In this document: piece after piece, positions 7,892 to 22,000 of the stretch
How positions within the stretch are numbered: position 1 is the stretch's first letter
How the letters are laid out: every line of letters begins with the position of its first letter
DNA from: Nocardia vulneris
Lineage (GTDB): Bacteria > Actinomycetota > Actinomycetes > Mycobacteriales > Mycobacteriaceae
NCBI RefSeq assembly: GCF_001613425.1
Contig: NZ_BDCI01000002.1
Location: forward strand, 124,001 to 188,000
Direction of reading: 5' to 3'
Length of the DNA: 64,000 nucleotides
Notes under the pieces: generated by a model
What the model was told of the DNA's origin: nothing
The model's database searches: none
The model's input: the letters and a program-made list of their open reading frames with translations, nothing else
Position numbers and translations under genes: made by a program

Positions 7892-10800
7892 TCACAACAG
7901 CTCGTTCAGCAGGCGGCCCACCCGGTGCATGTTCTCGGGCCGGTCGAAATCGCCGTGCGCGCAGTCCACCTCGAGCACGTCGATCCGGCCGCTGACGTGG
8001 GGCCGCCAGGCTTGCTCGAACTCCGTCGCCGGGTCCGCCGTGCGATGGCCTTCCGCATCGATCGCGGCGGCGAACACGGTCAGGTCGCCGTCGAAGCACG
8101 GCGAGGTGAAGCCGTCCAGCAGGGTGCTGTTGTTGATCAGCACCTTGGTCGCCTGCGCCACCAGCCGCTGGATCACCGGGGATTCGAGTTGCTCGCCGAA
8201 ACGGTCGGCCGCCCAATCGCGGATGCCCGCCATGGCCTGCTCCTCCGAGACGTCGGGATCGTCGTCCGAGGCCACCGGCGGCTTGCTGTCGAGGATGCCG
8301 AGGAACCCGACTACCCTTCCCCGCCTGGTGAGTTCGCAGGCCAGCGCGTGTGCGACGATGCCGCCGTAGGACCAGCCCAGCAGATAGTAGGGGCCCTCCT
8401 CCTGCAGGGCGAGGATCCGGTCGATGTAGTCGGCCACCATCGCGTCGAACGATGCGGCGACCGGCCCGCCGTCGAGGCCACGGGACTGGATGGCGTACAC
8501 CGGGCGGTCGGACAGGTGCCCGCCGAGTTGCTGGTAGAACCAGCCGAGACCACCGCCGGGGTGCAGGCACCACAGTGGCTGCTGCCCGCCGGAACTCTTC
8601 AGCAGCAGCACCGGATCGAAATCCGTACCCGCCGTAGCGCCTTCGTCGAGCCGCGGCACCAGCTGGGCGACGGTCGGCGCGTCGAAGACCACCCGCACCG
8701 GCACCTCCACGCCCAGGGTCGCGCGAATCCTGCTGGTGAGCCGGGTCGCCAGCAGCGAGTGGCCGCCCAGCGCGAAGAAGTCGTCGTCGATACCCACCCG
8801 TCCGACGCCGAGGATCTCGGCGAACAGCTCGGCCACGGCCTGCTCGCGTTCGGTGCGCGGAGCTCGGTATTCGGTGGCGGACAACAGTTCCGGATCGGGC
8901 AGTGCGACGCGGTCGAGCTTGCCGTTCGCGGTCAACGGGAGCGCGTCGAGCACCAGCACGGTGGCGGGCACCATGAATTCCGGCAACCGCTCCGCCGCCC
9001 AGCGGCGCACCGCCGCGGCCAGCAGCCCCGCCTGCGGGTTGTTCGCGCAGGCCGCGGGGTTCGCCGTGGGCTCGTACACGTCGGCCAGCGGCCGCCCGCC
9101 CCGCGTCTCGGCGTCGAGGAACACCGCGTCCATGTGTCCCGGTGTGGCGGACCAGGTCACGGCGGTGGTGTAGCCCAGTGCGGTGCCCAGCACGTGCAGT
9201 TCCTCCGGCAGCAAGCCGGTGTCGGGCCGCACCGTCCGATCGAGCGTTCCTTCGAAACCCACTGCCGTCGAAACCGATTCCGGTTCCTCCGGCACGGGTT
9301 GCCCGCCGCGGATCAGCTCCGCCGCGGCGACCTCGCCGATCAGCCCGGCGTGCGGAATCCCGGTGATCCGCAGCCCGTCCGAATGACCGTTCCGCAGCAG
9401 CGCGCACAGCCAGTCGTGGTCGCGGTACCCGGCTTTCGGCAGATCCGCCACCGAAAGCGGTTGCGCCGGGGCCTTCCACAGCACCACGTCGTAGCGGTAA
9501 CGGTTCAGTTCGTTGACCGAATGCCCGCGCTTGAGCTCGATATCGACGGCGTCGAAACCACATTCGCGCCCGAGCGCCGTGAAGTACTCCGGTGCGAGCA
9601 GCAGTTCCTGTTCGGCGGCGATATCGCGGCGCACCCGATCGCGCACCGCCGCGGCGTCGGCGCCGCCATGGCGAACGAGCTGCACCGCGGTCGTGAATTC
9701 CGTCAGCAACGCGAAGTTGCGCACGTCGCCGACGAATATCGCACCACCCGGGGCGAGCACTCGCAGCACCTGTTCGAGGACCTTGCCGAGGTAGGCCTGA
9801 CTCGGGAAGTACTGGACGACGGAGTTCAACACCACGGTGTCGAAGTGACATTCGGGCAGCCCGGCCGGATCGTCGGCCGGACGGGCGCTCAGGAAGACGT
9901 TGGCCGCCCACCCGGCATCGACGCGGGCCAACTGCTCGCGCAGCTTCCCGATCGTCTCCGCCGACAGGTCCGTGGCCCAGTACTCGGCGCACTCCGGGGC
10001 CAACTGCGACATCAACAGACCCGACCCCACACCGATCTCCAGCACCCGACGCGGACCCAACTCCCGAATCCGATCCACCGTCGCCGCCCGCCACTCCCGC
10101 ATCTGCGCCAACGGAATCGGCGCACCGGTGTAACTGCTGTTCCACCCACCGAAGTCCGAGGCGAGTTCGTCCGCGCGGGCGGGTTCGTCGCCGGGTTCCG
10201 CCACCGCGTCCGCGCCACCGGTCACCCCGGAATACAGGTCGTCGTAGACCCGGCGCCACTGCCCGACCAGTTCGTCCTCGCCGACCACCGGTCCGGCCTT
10301 GTCCGCGACCACGTAGCCCACCAGCTGTTTCCCGCCGGTGCCGGTCTCGCGGGCCAGCACCACCGCCTGCGCCACCGAGGGATGGTGCGCGAGCACGGTT
10401 TCCACCTCCCCCGGTTCCACGCGGAACCCGCGGATCTTGACCTGATCATCGGCGCGGCCCGCGAACTCCAGTACCCCGGCCGCGGTCCACCGCACCACGT
10501 CCCCCGTGCGATAGAGCCGCCCGCCGACCGGATCGAACGGGTCGGCCACGAACCGCGCCGCGGTCAGACCCGAGCGGCCGAGATAGCCGCGGGCCAATTG
10601 CGTACCGGCGACGTACAACTCACCGGCCACTCCCACCGGCACCGGCGACAACCACGAATCCAGCACGTATACGCGGGTATTGGCGACCGGAGCGCCGATC
10701 GGCACCGTCGCGCCGGACACCGCGCCGGGCACGACGTAGGACGTCACATCCACGGTCGCCTCGGTCGGACCGTACAGGTTATCGATACGGGAGATGCCGC

Positions 10801-13018
10801 AGCTGCTCCGCAACGCATCCACCAGTCCGGTGGACAGACTGTCGGCACCGGTGTTCACCTGCCGCAGGCTCTGGAAGGGTTTGTCCGGCAACGACTCCGC
10901 GTATTCGGCCAACGCCGACAGCAACGGTGGCGTCGCGAACATCTTCGTCACCGCCCGCGTCTGGACCAGTCGCGTGAGCTCGGCCGGATCCGAGCGCTGC
11001 GCACTCGCCACCACGAGGGCCGCACCCCCGCACAGCGCGGGCCAGATCTCGTACGTCGACGCGTCGAACGCGATCGAGGAATGCACCAGCACCCGATCGG
11101 CGCGGTCCGCCGACCACGCCTGTGCCACCAGGTTCACCACGTTCCGATGCGTGATGCCGACGCCTTTCGGCACACCGGTCGAGCCGGAGGTATAGATGAC
11201 ATAGGCCAGGTTCTGCGGCCGCGGCGGAGCGAGCCGGTCCGCGTGGTCTGCCCCGGACGCGGTGACCGTATCGAGTTCCACCCGCGGCGTTGTCGTCTGC
11301 GGCAGCACCGCGGCGGTGGCCGCGTCGGTCAGCACGACCACCGGTGCCGCGTCGGCGAGGATGAACGCCAACCGATCCGCGGGGTAACCCGGATCGATCG
11401 GCAGATACCCGCCCCCGGCCTGCACGACTGCCAGCAGCGCGACGATCAGGTCCGCGGAGCGCGGCAAAGCCACCGCGACAACGCTGTCCGGGCCCACCCC
11501 GCGCGAAGCGAGCACGCGCGCAAGCTGATTCGCGCGAACGTCGAGTTCGCGGTACGTCAGCTCGGTGCCCGCGGCGATGACGGCGACGGCGTCCGGTGTC
11601 GCCTCGACCCGGCGGCGGAACAGTTCGGCCAGGGTCAGGTCCGGCTCGAGCGCGACCGCGGTGTCGTTCCAGGCGTGCACGACCAGGCCGCGCTCTTCGT
11701 CGCCGAGCACGTCGATCGAGCCGACCGGCGCACTCGGGTGCGCCACCACCTGCCGCAGGACCCGGACGAATCGCGCCGCGATCGCCTCGACCGTGGCGTG
11801 GTCGAACAGGTCGGTGGCGTACTCGATGAACGCGCCCCACGGCTGCCCGGCCGGGGTGTCGGCGATGTTGAAGAACAGGTCGAACCGCGCTGTCGCGGTG
11901 GACGCGTGGTAGGGCTCGAACTCGACTCCGGCGAACTCCAGCGTGGGCAGGGCGTTGTTCTGGAAGGCCAGCGACACCTGGAACAGCGGATGCTGCGCCG
12001 CCGAGCGCACCGGGTTGAGCATTTCCACCAGCAGTTCGAACGGCGCGTCCTGATTCTCGTACGCGGCAAGCGCTTTCGCCCGGATCGCGCCGACGAGCTC
12101 GGTGAACGGGGCCGCCGGCACGACCCGGGCACGCAGCACCCAGGTGTTGACGAAGAAGCCGATCAAGTCGGTCAGGGCCGCGTCGGTCCGTCCCGCGATC
12201 GGCGCGCCGATCGGAATATCCTCGCCCGCACCGAGTTCGAACAGCAGCACGGCCAGCGCCGACTGCAACACCATGGATACCGTCGCGCCCTCGCGCGCAG
12301 CAAGGCGCTGCACACCCGACCGGATCTCGGCGTCGATCTCGAAGACGACCATATCGCCGCGGTAGCTCGCGACCCGGGGCCGCGGCCGGTCGGTGGGCAG
12401 TCGCAATTGTTCGGGCAGACCATCGAGTTCGGCCCGCCAGTAGTCGAACTGCCGCGCCAGCGCGCTGTCCGGATCGGTCGGCGCACCCAGCAGGTCCTGC
12501 TGCCACAGCGTGTAATCCACGTACTGCACCGGGAGCGGCTCCCAGCCGGGCGCCCGATCGTCCGCCCTGGCCGTGTAGGCGGTCGCCAGGTCGCGCAGCA
12601 GCGGCGTCATCGACCAGCCGTCACCGGCGATGTGATGGATCAGCAGCACCAGCACGTATTCGCCCGGCCCCGAACACAATATCGTCACCCGGATAGGGAT
12701 CTGCGTCGACAGGTCGAACCCGAAGCGCACCGCCGCGGTCACCGCCGCGTCCACCTCGTCCGGGGACACCTCGGTCGATTGCACCGGCACCTCGACACCG
12801 TCCGCGGCAAGCACCCGCTGACCGGGCACCCCGTCGGTCTCGACGAAGACCGTGCGCAGCGTCTCGTGCCTGGCCACGACGTCACCGATCGCGGCGGTCA
12901 GCGCGGCGACGTCCACGCCACGCAACCGGACGGCCAGCGGAATGTTGTACGTAGCGGACGGGCCTTCCAGGCGATGGATGAACCACAGCCGCCGCTGCGC
13001 GAACGACAGCGGCACCAC
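7892..13018 (-). other. NRPS module 9: C(LCL)-A-MT-T plus thioesterase
   Basis: The C domain has HHIAGDGWS near residue 5336 of this protein. The A core (IYTSGSTG near 5813) is followed by an N-methyltransferase inserted before the last A subdomain ([11 protein letters not shown] near 6198). The T domain is LGGHSLL near 6621. The TE active site is GWSYGG near 6754 with a C-terminal CAHGDF His. My hand-read specificity code is DAYFNGLVDK, which I cannot assign. It adds an N-methylated final residue and releases the chain by hydrolysis or cyclisation. Confidence 0.88.
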
Positions 13019-16000
13019 GTCCGGTCGTGCGCCCGCCGTCAACGCGGGCCGGACGCGGGCTTCCGGATCGAGCCGCTCCGCCAGCCGCGCCACGGTCGGC
13101 GCGTCGAAGACCGCCCGGATCGGCACCTCCACCCCGAGTTCGACACGGATCCGGCTGATCAGACGGGTGGCGAGCAACGAGTGGCCGCCCAACTCGAAGA
13201 AGTTGTCGTCCAGGCCGATCCGCTCGCGCCCGAGCACTTCGCCGAACAGGTCGCCCAGCACCCGTTCGCGCTCGGTGCCCGGAGCCCGATAAGGCATGGC
13301 GGACAACAGTTCCGGGACCGGCAGCGCGGCTCGGTCCAGTTTGCCGTTGGCGGTCAACGGCACCCGGTCGAGCACCAGCACCGCCGCGGGCACCATGTAG
13401 TCGGGCAGCCGGCCCGCCACGAATTCGCGCAGCTGCGCGCCGTCGAGCCGATCCTCCGGATCGGCGGCGACCACATACCCGATCAGCTGCTTGCCGCCGA
13501 TTCCGGTGTCGCGTGCGATCACCACCGCGCGCGACACCGAAGGATGCTGCGCCAGCGCGGTTTCCACCTCGCCCGGCTCGATCCGGAAGCCACGGATCTT
13601 CACCTGATCGTCGACCCGGCCGACATACTCCAGTTCTCCGGTGCTGTTCCAGCGCACCACGTCCCCGGTGCGGTACAGCCGCCCGCCCGCCGGATCGAAC
13701 GGATCCGCGACGAACTGTGCGGCGGTCGTGCCGGGCCTGCCGTGATAGCCGCGGCCCAGTTGCGCGCCCGCCAGGTACAGCTCTCCGGCGGCCCCGACCG
13801 GCACCGGCCGCAACCACGGATCCAGCACGAAGGCCCGCATATTGGCCAGTGCCACACCGATCGGCACCACGGCGTCCACGCCGCCGTCCGCGTTCTCGAA
13901 GCCGCGACAGGTCGCGAACGTCGTCGTCTCGGTCGGGCCATATCCGTTCACGACCCGGGTCTCGGGGCATCCGCGCAGTGCGCGGGTGAGCACCTGCGCC
14001 GGCAGTTCTTCGCCGCCCGCCCACACCTGCCGGAGCGCACCGAGCGCCTCGGGGCAGTGGTCGATGAACAGCTCGAACAACCGCGTGGTGATGAAGGCCG
14101 CGGTCACCCCGTGCGCCAGCATCATCCGGCCCAGCGCCGCGATATCGGTGCGCTCCGGCGGCGCGACGACCACCCGGCCGCCGCCGAGCAGCGGCACCCA
14201 GATCTCGTAGGTCGACGCGTCGAAGGCGATCGAGGAATGCAGCAGGACGGCCTCGTGCGCACCGCCCTGCCATACGGGTTGGGCGGCGAAGGACACCACG
14301 TTGCGGTGGGTGATGGCAACGCCTTTGGGCACACCGGTCGAGCCGGACGTGTAGATCACATAGGCCAGATTGTCCGGCCGCACCGTGGTGGGCAGGTCGC
14401 CGCCGTCGAGATGCTGTCCGGAATCCAGCGTGTCGAGGTAGAGGCGGGGAGTTTCGCTGTGCGGCAGGGCCGCGGCGGTCGCCTGGTCGGTGACGAGCAC
14501 CGTCGGCCCGGCATCGGCGAGGATGAACGCCAGCCGATCCGAGGGGTACGCCGGATCGATCGGGAGGTATCCACCCCCGGCTTTCAGCACCGCCAGCAGC
14601 GCGACGAGCAGTTCGGCCGACCGTGGCAACGCCACCGCCACGACCGAGTCGGGACACACGCCCGCCGAAACCAGGACGCGGGCAAGGCGTTGCGACCGCA
14701 GATCGAGATCGCGATAGCTCAGCTCGGTATCCGCACAGACGACCGCAACCGCGTCCGGGGTCGCGGCCACGCGTGCCCGGAACTGGTCCGCGATCGTGCC
14801 CTCCGGTATCGCCGCGAGCGCACTGTTCCAGCGACGCAGCACCGATTCCCGTTCCGCTGCGCCCAGCAGATCGATGGCCACCACCGGCATCTCCGGATCG
14901 CGCACGATCTGTTCGAAGATCCGCACCAACCGCGCGGCCAGCGCCTCGACCTCGGAGCGGCCGAAGGCATCGGTCCGGTATTCGAGATGCAGGTCGAGTA
15001 CGGGGCCGCCGTTGGCGATGAACGTCAGCGGATAGTGCGAGGGCGAATACGGGTGCAGGTCGGCGATGGTGATACCGCTCGTGCCCGCCGCCGCGCCGAT
15101 GCCGCGCTGGTCGACCGGATAGGACTCGAAGCCGATCAGCGTGTCGAACAAGACGTTCAGACCCGTCACCTGATGGATCTCGGTCAGCCCGATGTGATGA
15201 TGGTCGAGCAGGGCCACCTGACGGGCCTGCAGAGCCCGCAGCAGGTCGGCGATCGTATCGCGCACACCGAATCGCACCCGCACCGCAACGGTGTTGATGA
15301 ACAGGCCGACCATCGCGTCCACGCCGGGAATCGCGGGCGGACGACCGGAGACGGTCGCACCGGTGAGCACGTCGCGGCGTCCGGTCGTCGCGGCGAGCAG
15401 CATTCCCCAACCCGCCTGCACCACGGTGTTCAGCGTGACGCCGAGGTCGGTGGCGCGCCGGTTCAACCCGGCCGCCGTCGCCGCGGACAGCGGCACGGCG
15501 ACGTGCACCACTCCGTCGGCCGCACCACCGTCGTGGCCTGCGAGCAGGGTTGGTTCGGTGACCCCGTCGAGTTCCGCGGCCCAGGCCTGCCGGGCGGCGC
15601 GGGAATCCCTGCGGTGCCACCACTTCAGGAACTCCTGGTAGGCGGGCGGCTGCGGCAGCGTCGAATGGTCGCCGCCGGAGCCGTAGAGGTGCAACAGGTC
15701 TCGCAGCAGCAGCGGCAGCGACCAGCCGTCCAGCAGCACGTGATGGGCGGTCAGGATCAGCTCGCAACGGTCGTCGGCCATCGGCACCAGCGTCAGCCGC
15801 AGCAGTGGCGGCCGCGTCACGTCGAAATGGGTGCGCCGGTCTTCGTCGAGCAGCCGGTCCAGCGCCGCACCACGCGCGGACGCCTCGGTATTCCGCAGAT
15901 CCACTACCCGCCAGGGCAATTCGACACCCGCGAGCACCGCCTGGACGGCATCTCCGGGCCCGTCCGTCACGAAGCCCACCCGCAGGTTCGGGTAGCGATC

Positions 16001-19000
16001 GAGCAGACCCTGTCCGGCCGCGCGCATCCGTTCCGGGTCCACCGCGCCGGCCAGGCCGAAGACGACCTGCATGTGATAGGCGTCGAAGCCTGCGCCCGCC
16101 AGTACCTGATGGAACAGCAGCCCCGACTGCATCGAGGTCAGCGGCCAGACATCGACCAGGCGCGGGTATCTCGCCTCCAACGCTTCGATCTCGTGCTGCG
16201 CCAACGTCACCAGCGGCAGATCCGACGGTGTCAGTCCACCGGCGCCGAGCTCGGCGTGCCGGGCCAGGCCGGTGGCCGCGTCGCGCCACAACTCGGACAG
16301 TTCCCGGATCTCGTGCTGCGGCAGTACGCCTGCGGGCGCGGCGAACACCGCTTGCAGCACCGGTCCGGCGGCGGTGTCGATCACCATCGCGTTCACGTCC
16401 AGCACGGCGATCGCGGGACGCTCGGACATCGCCGGGTCCAGTGGCGTGATCAGTTGCTCGCCGTCGACCGCGGGCGTCCAGCCCGCGCCGCGCAATCGCG
16501 CGGGCAGCAGATCGGCCGAGGTGAACCGCCCGAGATAGTTGAACCCGAGCTGACCGGCCGAGAACGCTTGCAGCACAGCAGCGGTCTCGGGATTGAGATA
16601 GCGCAGCATGCCGTACCCGAGGCCCTTGCCCGGAACCGCGCGCAACTGTTCCTTGACGGACTTGAACAACGCGCCCGCCGCCGGGCCCCCCGCGCAGAGC
16701 TGGTCCCACGCGTCGGCGTCGGCACGCAATCGCACCGGGAACATGCTCGTGAACCAGCCGACGGTACGCGACAGATCGGCACCCGCGACGGTGTCTTCCT
16801 GGCGCCCATGCCCTTCCAGCCGGATCAGCACCGAGTCCGCGTCGGCGCCCCGGCCGGCCCGCCAGCGGGTCACCGCCGCGGCCAAGGCCGCGAGCAATCC
16901 GTCCTCGACGCCACCGTGGAACACCGCGGGCAACGCGGTCAGCAGGGTCTCGGTGACCTGCACCGGCATTCGCACCTGGACGTGCTCGACCGTGGACATC
17001 ACGTCGACCAGCGGGTCCAGCGCGCGGCGGCCCAGTGCCGGGTCGGGGCCGTCGAGCACCGAACGCCACCAAGCCAGTTCCGCCACGCGCTCCGGACGGG
17101 TGGCCGCCGCGGCGAGACCGTGCGCCCACCGCCGCATCGACGTGCCGGTGCCCGGCAGTTCCGGCGCGACGCCCGCGGCTACTTCCTGCCATGCGGAGGC
17201 CAAGTCGGGCAGCAGGATTCGCCACGACACCCCGTCGACCACCAGGTGGTGCGCGACGAAGGAGAGCAGGCCGGGCCGGTGCGGACCGCGGTCGAACCAG
17301 ACGAACTGCACCATCACACCCGCCGCGGGCGCCATCCGGCCGACCGCCGCCGCCACCTGCGCGACGATCACTTCGGCCCGGTCCGCCGGATGCGCCGCGA
17401 AGGACGCGGTCTCGACACGGTGCAGCACGCCGTCCACGTCGACCGCGCCCGGCGGCGCGACTTCTAGTCCCGCGCCGCGCTCGTCGTCGACCAGCCGCGC
17501 CCGCAACACATCGTGGCGGTCCAGCACCGCGGTCAAGGTCGCGACCAAGCCCGCCCGATCGATCCCCACCGGCAGTTCGAGCAACAGCGACTGCGTGAAA
17601 CTGTCGAACCCGGCGCCCAATTCGCGGACGAAGCGCGCCACCGGCAGCAGCGGCAGCCACCCGGCACCGCCACCGGGCAACTCCGCCAGCACGGGGGCGG
17701 CCACCTCGCGGGTGAGCGCCACCGTGGCCAGCGCCGCGGCCGTCCGATGCTCGAACACCTCGCGCGGGCTGATCTCGACGCCCAATTCCCTTGCCCGCGA
17801 GACGACTTGAATCGACCGGATACTGTCGCCGCCCAGCTCGAAGAAGCTGTCGTCGACCCCGACCCGGTCGAGTCCGAGCACCTCGGCGAACACCTCGGCC
17901 AGCAGCTGTTCCTGGCTGGTACGCGGCGCCCGGTACGCCGCCGAGGAACTCAGCTCCGGCTCCGGCAGCGCCCGGCGATCCACCTTTCCGCTGGCGGTCA
18001 GCGGCATCGACTCGAGCACCAGCACCGCCGTCGGCACCATGTAGTCCGGCAACCGCTCGGCGGCGAAACGACGGACCGCACCCCCGTCGAGTTCGCTTGC
18101 GCTCGTGTCGGTTCGCTCCGCGACCACATAGCCGATCAGTTGTTTGCCGCCGCGGTCACCGGCCCGGGCCTGTACGACCGCCTGGGCGACGGAGGGGTGT
18201 TGCGCGAGGACGGTTTCCACCTCGCCCGGCTCGACGCGGAAACCCCGGATCTTGACCTGATCGTCGATCCGGCCCGCGAACTCCAGTTGCCCGGCCGCGT
18301 TCCAGCGCACCAGATCACCGGTGCGATACAACCGTCCGCCCGCCGGGCCGAACGGATCCGCCACGAACCGTTGCGCGGTCAACCCCGCTCGGCCCCGATA
18401 GCCGCGGGCCAGTTGGGCACCGGATACATACAATTCACCTGCGGTACCGATCGGCACCGGCGTCAACCACGGATCGAGCACGTATACCCGGGAATTGGCG
18501 ACCGGCGCACCGATCGGCACGGCCGCACCGTCGATCCGGGCGGGCACGACGAAGGAGGTCACGTCCACCGTCGCCTCGGTGGGGCCGTAGAGATTGTCGA
18601 CGCGCAGGCCCGCGCAACCGGCGCGCAGGCTCTGCACCAACCCCGAGGTCACCGTGTCGGCACCGGTGTTCACCTGGATCAAGCTCCGCAACGGCGTGCC
18701 GGGCAACGACTTCGCGTAATCGGCCAAGGCGGACAGCAGGGGCGGCGTGGCGAACATCTTGGTCACCGACCGGTCCTGCACCACCTGCGTGATCTCCGCC
18801 GGGTCCGACCGCTCCCCGGTGGCGAGCACCAATGTCGCTCCCCCGCACAGCGCGGGCCAGATCTCGTAGGTGGACGCGTCGAACGCGATCGACGAGTGCA
18901 CCAGCACCCGCTCCCCCGGCCCCGCGAACCACGCCTGGGCGACCAGGTGTGCCACGTTGCCATGGGTGATGGCAACGCCTTTCGGCACACCGGTCGATCC

Positions 19001-22000
19001 CGACGTATAGATCACGTACGCGAGATGCTGCGGCGTCACCGTCCGAGCCGACCCGGTTCGTCCCGTCCCGCGCGTGGTCGTCGCGGGTGCGTCGAGTTGC
19101 AGCCGTGGCGTCGAGGTCTCGGGCAGTGCTGCTCCGGTCACCGAATCCGTCACCAGGACAACCGGATCCGCATCGGCGAGGACGAACGCGGAACGCTCCG
19201 ACGGATACGCGGGATCGATGGGCAGATAGCCACCGCCGGCCCGCAAGACGCCCAGCAGTGTGACGATCAGGTCCACGGAGCGCGGGAGCGCCACCGCCAC
19301 GACATCATCGGGCCCGACGCCCTGGGCGATCAGCAGCGCGGCCAGGCGATCGGCCCGCGCGGCCAGCTCCCGGTAGGACACCGCCACGTCGCCGCAGCGC
19401 ACCGCGACCGCGTCCGGCGTACGCGCGACCTGCGCCTCGAACAGCTCCGGCAGGGTGCTGCCGGACACCTCGAGCGCGGTGTCGTTCCAGTGGCGCAGCA
19501 CCAGTTCGCGTTCGTCGGCACCGAGCAGATCGATCGAGCCCACCGGGACACTCGCATCCGACATCACCTGGCGCACTATGCGCGCGAGCTGTCGGGCCAT
19601 CGCCTCGACGGCAGGCCGGCCGAACAGGTCCGTGCGGTATTCCAGGCGCAGTTGCAGTGCGGGGGCGGCACCCGCGACGAGGGTCAGCGGATAGTGGGTC
19701 GGCGCGTCGGCGCGCAGACCGGTGATGGCGAGGCCGCTGCTGTCGGCGGCCGCGCCGATACCGGTGTAGTCGACCGGATAGGACTCGAACCCGATCAGGC
19801 TGTCGAACAAGACATTCAGACCCACGGCGCGGTGGATCTCGGCCAAACCGACGTGCTGCTGGTCCAGCAGGGCGACCTGGCGCGCCTGCACGTCGGCCAG
19901 CAGATCCGCGAGACTGTCACGCGGACCGAACCGCACCCGCACCGGAACGGTGTTGATGAACAATCCGACCATCGAAGCCACGTCCGGGATCTCCGGCGGG
20001 CGACCCGACACCGTGGCACCCGCCACGACGTCGTTGCGACCGGTGGTCTTGGCGAGCAGGACGCCCCACGCGGTCTGCACGACGGTGTTCACGGTGACGG
20101 CCAATTCCTTCGCGCGCCGCGGCAGTGCGGCCGCCGTCGCCGCGTCCAGCGGCACCGCGACCTGCTCGACCTCGGCCGCGCCGACGTCGTCGCCCGGCCC
20201 GGCGAGCAGGGTCGGTTCCGCGAACCCGTCCAGCTCGTCGGCCCAGGCCTGTACGCCCGCAGGCACGTCGCGCTGCGCCAGCCAGGTCAAGAAGTGCCGA
20301 TAGTCCGGTGCCTGCGGCAATGCATCGGCTGCACCGTCGCTCCCGTAGAGGTGCAACAGATCTCGGATCAGCAACGGCAGCGACCAGCCGTCCAGCAGCA
20401 CGTGGTGGGTGCTGAACACCAGCTCGGCGCGCTCGTCGGTCAACTGCACGAGCGTCCATCGCAGCAGCGGTGGCCGCGCCATGTCGAAGTGGGTGTGCCG
20501 GTCCGCGAGCAGCAGCTGCTGCAAGGTGGCAGCGCGCGCACTTTCGTCCCGATCCCGCAGATCGACGGCGCGCCAAGGCAAGTCGACCGCATCGACGACG
20601 ACCTGTACCGGCTCACGGCGCACGCCTTCGACATATCCCGCCCGCAGGTTCGGATGACGGTCCAGCAGCGCGCGACCGGCCGCCCGCATCCTGGCCGGAT
20701 CCACCTGTCCGGCCAGTTCGAACACCACCTGCATGTGATAGGCGTCGAACCCCGAATCGGCCAGCGCCCGATGGAAGAGCAGCCCCGACTGCATCGGCGT
20801 CGTCGGCCACACATCCACCAGGTGCGGGTACTGCGCCTCCAGGACTTCGATCTCGGTGTGGTCCAGCGCCACCAGCGGCAGATCGGACGGCGTCCGCCCG
20901 CCCGCGTCCGGTCCGGTGGCACACCGCGCCACACCGGCGGCCGCGCGCCGCCACAGCTCGGCCAGCTCCGCGGTCTCGTGTCGCCGCAGTACCCCCGTGG
21001 GTGCCGCGAACACCGCTTGCAGGACAGGGCCTTCGGGGGTGTCGACGACCATGGTGGTGACGTCGAGCGCGGCGAGCGCGGGCATCGCCGGATGCGGGGC
21101 CGCCGCTGCCGCGGCACCATCCTGCGACGGCGCCCAGCCCGCACCCTGCCGACGGTCCGGCAGCAGATCACCGGCGGTCAACCGGCCCAAGTAGTTGAAC
21201 CCGATCTGCCCGGTCGAATACTGGCGCAGCACTGCGGCGCTCGCCGGATCGAGATAGCGCAGCAGTCCGTAGCCGATGCCCTTGTCCGGAACCGCGCGCA
21301 GCTGCTCCTTCACCGCTTTCACCGCCGCACCCGCGGCCGGGCCGCCCGCACAGAGCTGATCCCACTCGGTCACCCCGGCGCGCAACCGAACCGGGAACAC
21401 GCTCGTGAACCAGCCGACGGTACTGGACAGTTCGGCCCCCGGCACGGTGTCTTCCTCGCGGCCATGACCTTCCAGCCGCAGCAGCACCGAATCGTCGCAG
21501 GCGTCCCCGGCGTGCTCCGCGCACCGGCCGCGGCGGTGCCGCCAATGGTGCACGGCCACAGTCAATGCCGCTACCAGACCGTCCTCGGCGCCGCCGTGGA
21601 ACGCCGCGGGCAGCGCGGTCAGCAGCGACTCGGTCACTGCCACCGGCAGCTCGACCCGCACCTGCTCGACGGTCGCCAGCACGTCTACGGCCGGATCCAG
21701 CGGCCGCGCGCCCAGCACCGGATCGGGGCGTTCGAGTACCCCGCGCCACCACGGCAACTGGTCGGTCCACCGGGATCTGCTCGCCTGTTCGACCAGCCCG
21801 TGTGCCCAGCGGCGCAGCGACGTGCCTGCCATCGGCAGCACCGGCACCGCACCCGTCGCCACCTGCGACCAGGCAGCGGCCAAGTCGGGCACCAGGATTC
21901 GCCAGGATACGCCGTCGATCACCAGATGCTGCGCGACGATCGACAGGCGGCCCGGCCGCGCGGGCCCGGCGTCGAACCAGACGAACTGCACCAGTACCCC

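Noticed and set aside
7925..17467. Very long open frame on the plus strand (over 3,000 codons), antisense to the NRPS, with similar ones at 17513-24439 and 36469-40281
   Set aside because: These are mirror frames produced by GC-biased third codon positions and absence of TAA/TAG/TGA on the complement. Their translations are Arg/Gly/His-rich with no motifs, whereas the minus-strand frame shows full NRPS motifs.
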